From Streptosporangiaceae bacterium (lineage in GTDB: Bacteria > Actinomycetota > Actinomycetes > Streptosporangiales > Streptosporangiaceae): a DNA stretch of 5,387 nt. The stretch covers positions 1 through 5,387 of the forward strand of contig JASHXW010000330.1 in the NCBI GenBank assembly GCA_030043395.1. The letters run 5' to 3'. The notes under the pieces are model-generated. The model saw only the letters and a list, made by a program, of their open reading frames with translations, was not told where the DNA came from and did not search any database. This document shows, piece after piece, positions 5,017 to 5,387 of the stretch. The stretch's first letter is position 1. Each line of letters opens with the position of its first letter. A program made the position numbers and the translations under genes.

Positions 5017-5064
5017 AAGTATGGCCAGCAGGAAGCTGCGGACAGCGCAACTGGGCGCGCGTCG

Positions 5065-5387
5065 CTACGGCGCCGGCCGGATCATGTCAGTGGCCACGTG
5101 CTCCACGCTGACGAGCTGCCCGGATTGCACCAGTGCCCGCACCTGCACGAGCTGGCCAAGCTCAAGCCCGCCGGACTGTTCCGGCGGCACGGCGAAGTTC
5201 CAGCCGCGCCTGCCGTCGTCTACCGCGATGTGCGGCTGGATGTAGGTGTCCTCTCCATCGCTGACGGTATGGTCCCAGCGCGCGATCACCTGTCCCTGGA
5301 ATGTGAACTCCCGCTTGCGGAACAGCCAGGCACTCGCGATGGACCATCCCCTCCAGCCGAAGTACGCGGCGATCGCTGCCCCGATCG
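5065..5387 (-). CDS. C-terminal part of an unrecognised membrane protein; start beyond the window
   Basis: The frame is open from the right edge to a TAG at 5065-5067, giving 106 residues plus the stop. The visible part begins with a hydrophobic, aromatic segment (IGAAIAAYFGWRGWSIASAWLF), probably a membrane span or its end. A short basic stretch RKREF follows. Then comes a soluble domain of about 80 residues with alternating hydrophobic residues typical of beta strands (VIARWDHTVSDGEDTYIQPH, IAVDDGRRGWNFAVPP, LVQVRALVQSGQLVSVEHV). It ends in MIRPAP. Strong amino-acid patterning and the absence of stops support it as coding. I do not recognise the family. In-frame GTG codons inside it (such as 5289) would cut through the hydrophobic/basic region and are unlikely starts. 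It lies 48 bases upstream of the dehydrogenase gene and points the same way. Confidence 0.75.
   Translation of the reverse strand, partial: IGAAIAAYFGWRGWSIASAWLFRKREFTFQGQVIARWDHTVSDGEDTYIQPHIAVDDGRRGWNFAVPPEQSGGLELGQLVQVRALVQSGQLVSVEHVATDMIRPAP

Overview
The window looks like a piece of chromosome from a high-GC actinomycete. The base composition is strongly GC-rich, third codon positions are mostly G or C, GTG/TTG starts occur, and the ParC and DUF4190 proteins are of actinobacterial type. I cannot name the genus. No RNA gene, insertion sequence, integrase, phage gene or CRISPR array was seen.

Layout. (1) Positions 1-1804, minus strand: the first 601 codons of a type IIA topoisomerase A subunit, best called parC (topoisomerase IV). 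It runs off the left edge. (2) Positions 1805-2070: a divergent intergenic region with two short imperfect inverted repeats near its right end. (3) Positions 2071-2790, plus strand: a small membrane protein with a 160-residue Gly/Gln/Tyr-rich, almost uncharged low-complexity head and a C-terminal DUF4190-type membrane domain. (4) Positions 2791-3157: a long gap holding a GC-rich hairpin, a perfect 24-bp inverted repeat with a 4-nt loop, and an AT-rich island with a hairpin followed by T5. (5) Positions 3158-4168, plus strand: a second DUF4190 protein, with an extra alpha-helical domain at its N-terminus and a Pro/Gln/Tyr-rich linker. (6) Positions 4169-4236: a short convergent gap with a probable terminator. 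(7) Positions 4237-5016, minus strand: a classical short-chain dehydrogenase/reductase resembling gluconate 5-dehydrogenase. (8) Positions 5065-5387, minus strand: the C-terminal part of an unrecognised membrane protein, cut by the right edge and probably transcribed together with the dehydrogenase.

How the genes fit together. parC and the dehydrogenase/membrane-protein pair are ordinary. The unusual part is 2071-4168: two same-strand proteins that share a membrane anchor with matching cysteines but carry different disordered, aromatic-studded heads, one of them behind a folded helical module. The gap between them is rich in secondary structure. That they form a functional pair, perhaps a membrane-tethered scaffold or condensate-forming system, is inference from architecture only. 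Nothing in the sequence proves a function.
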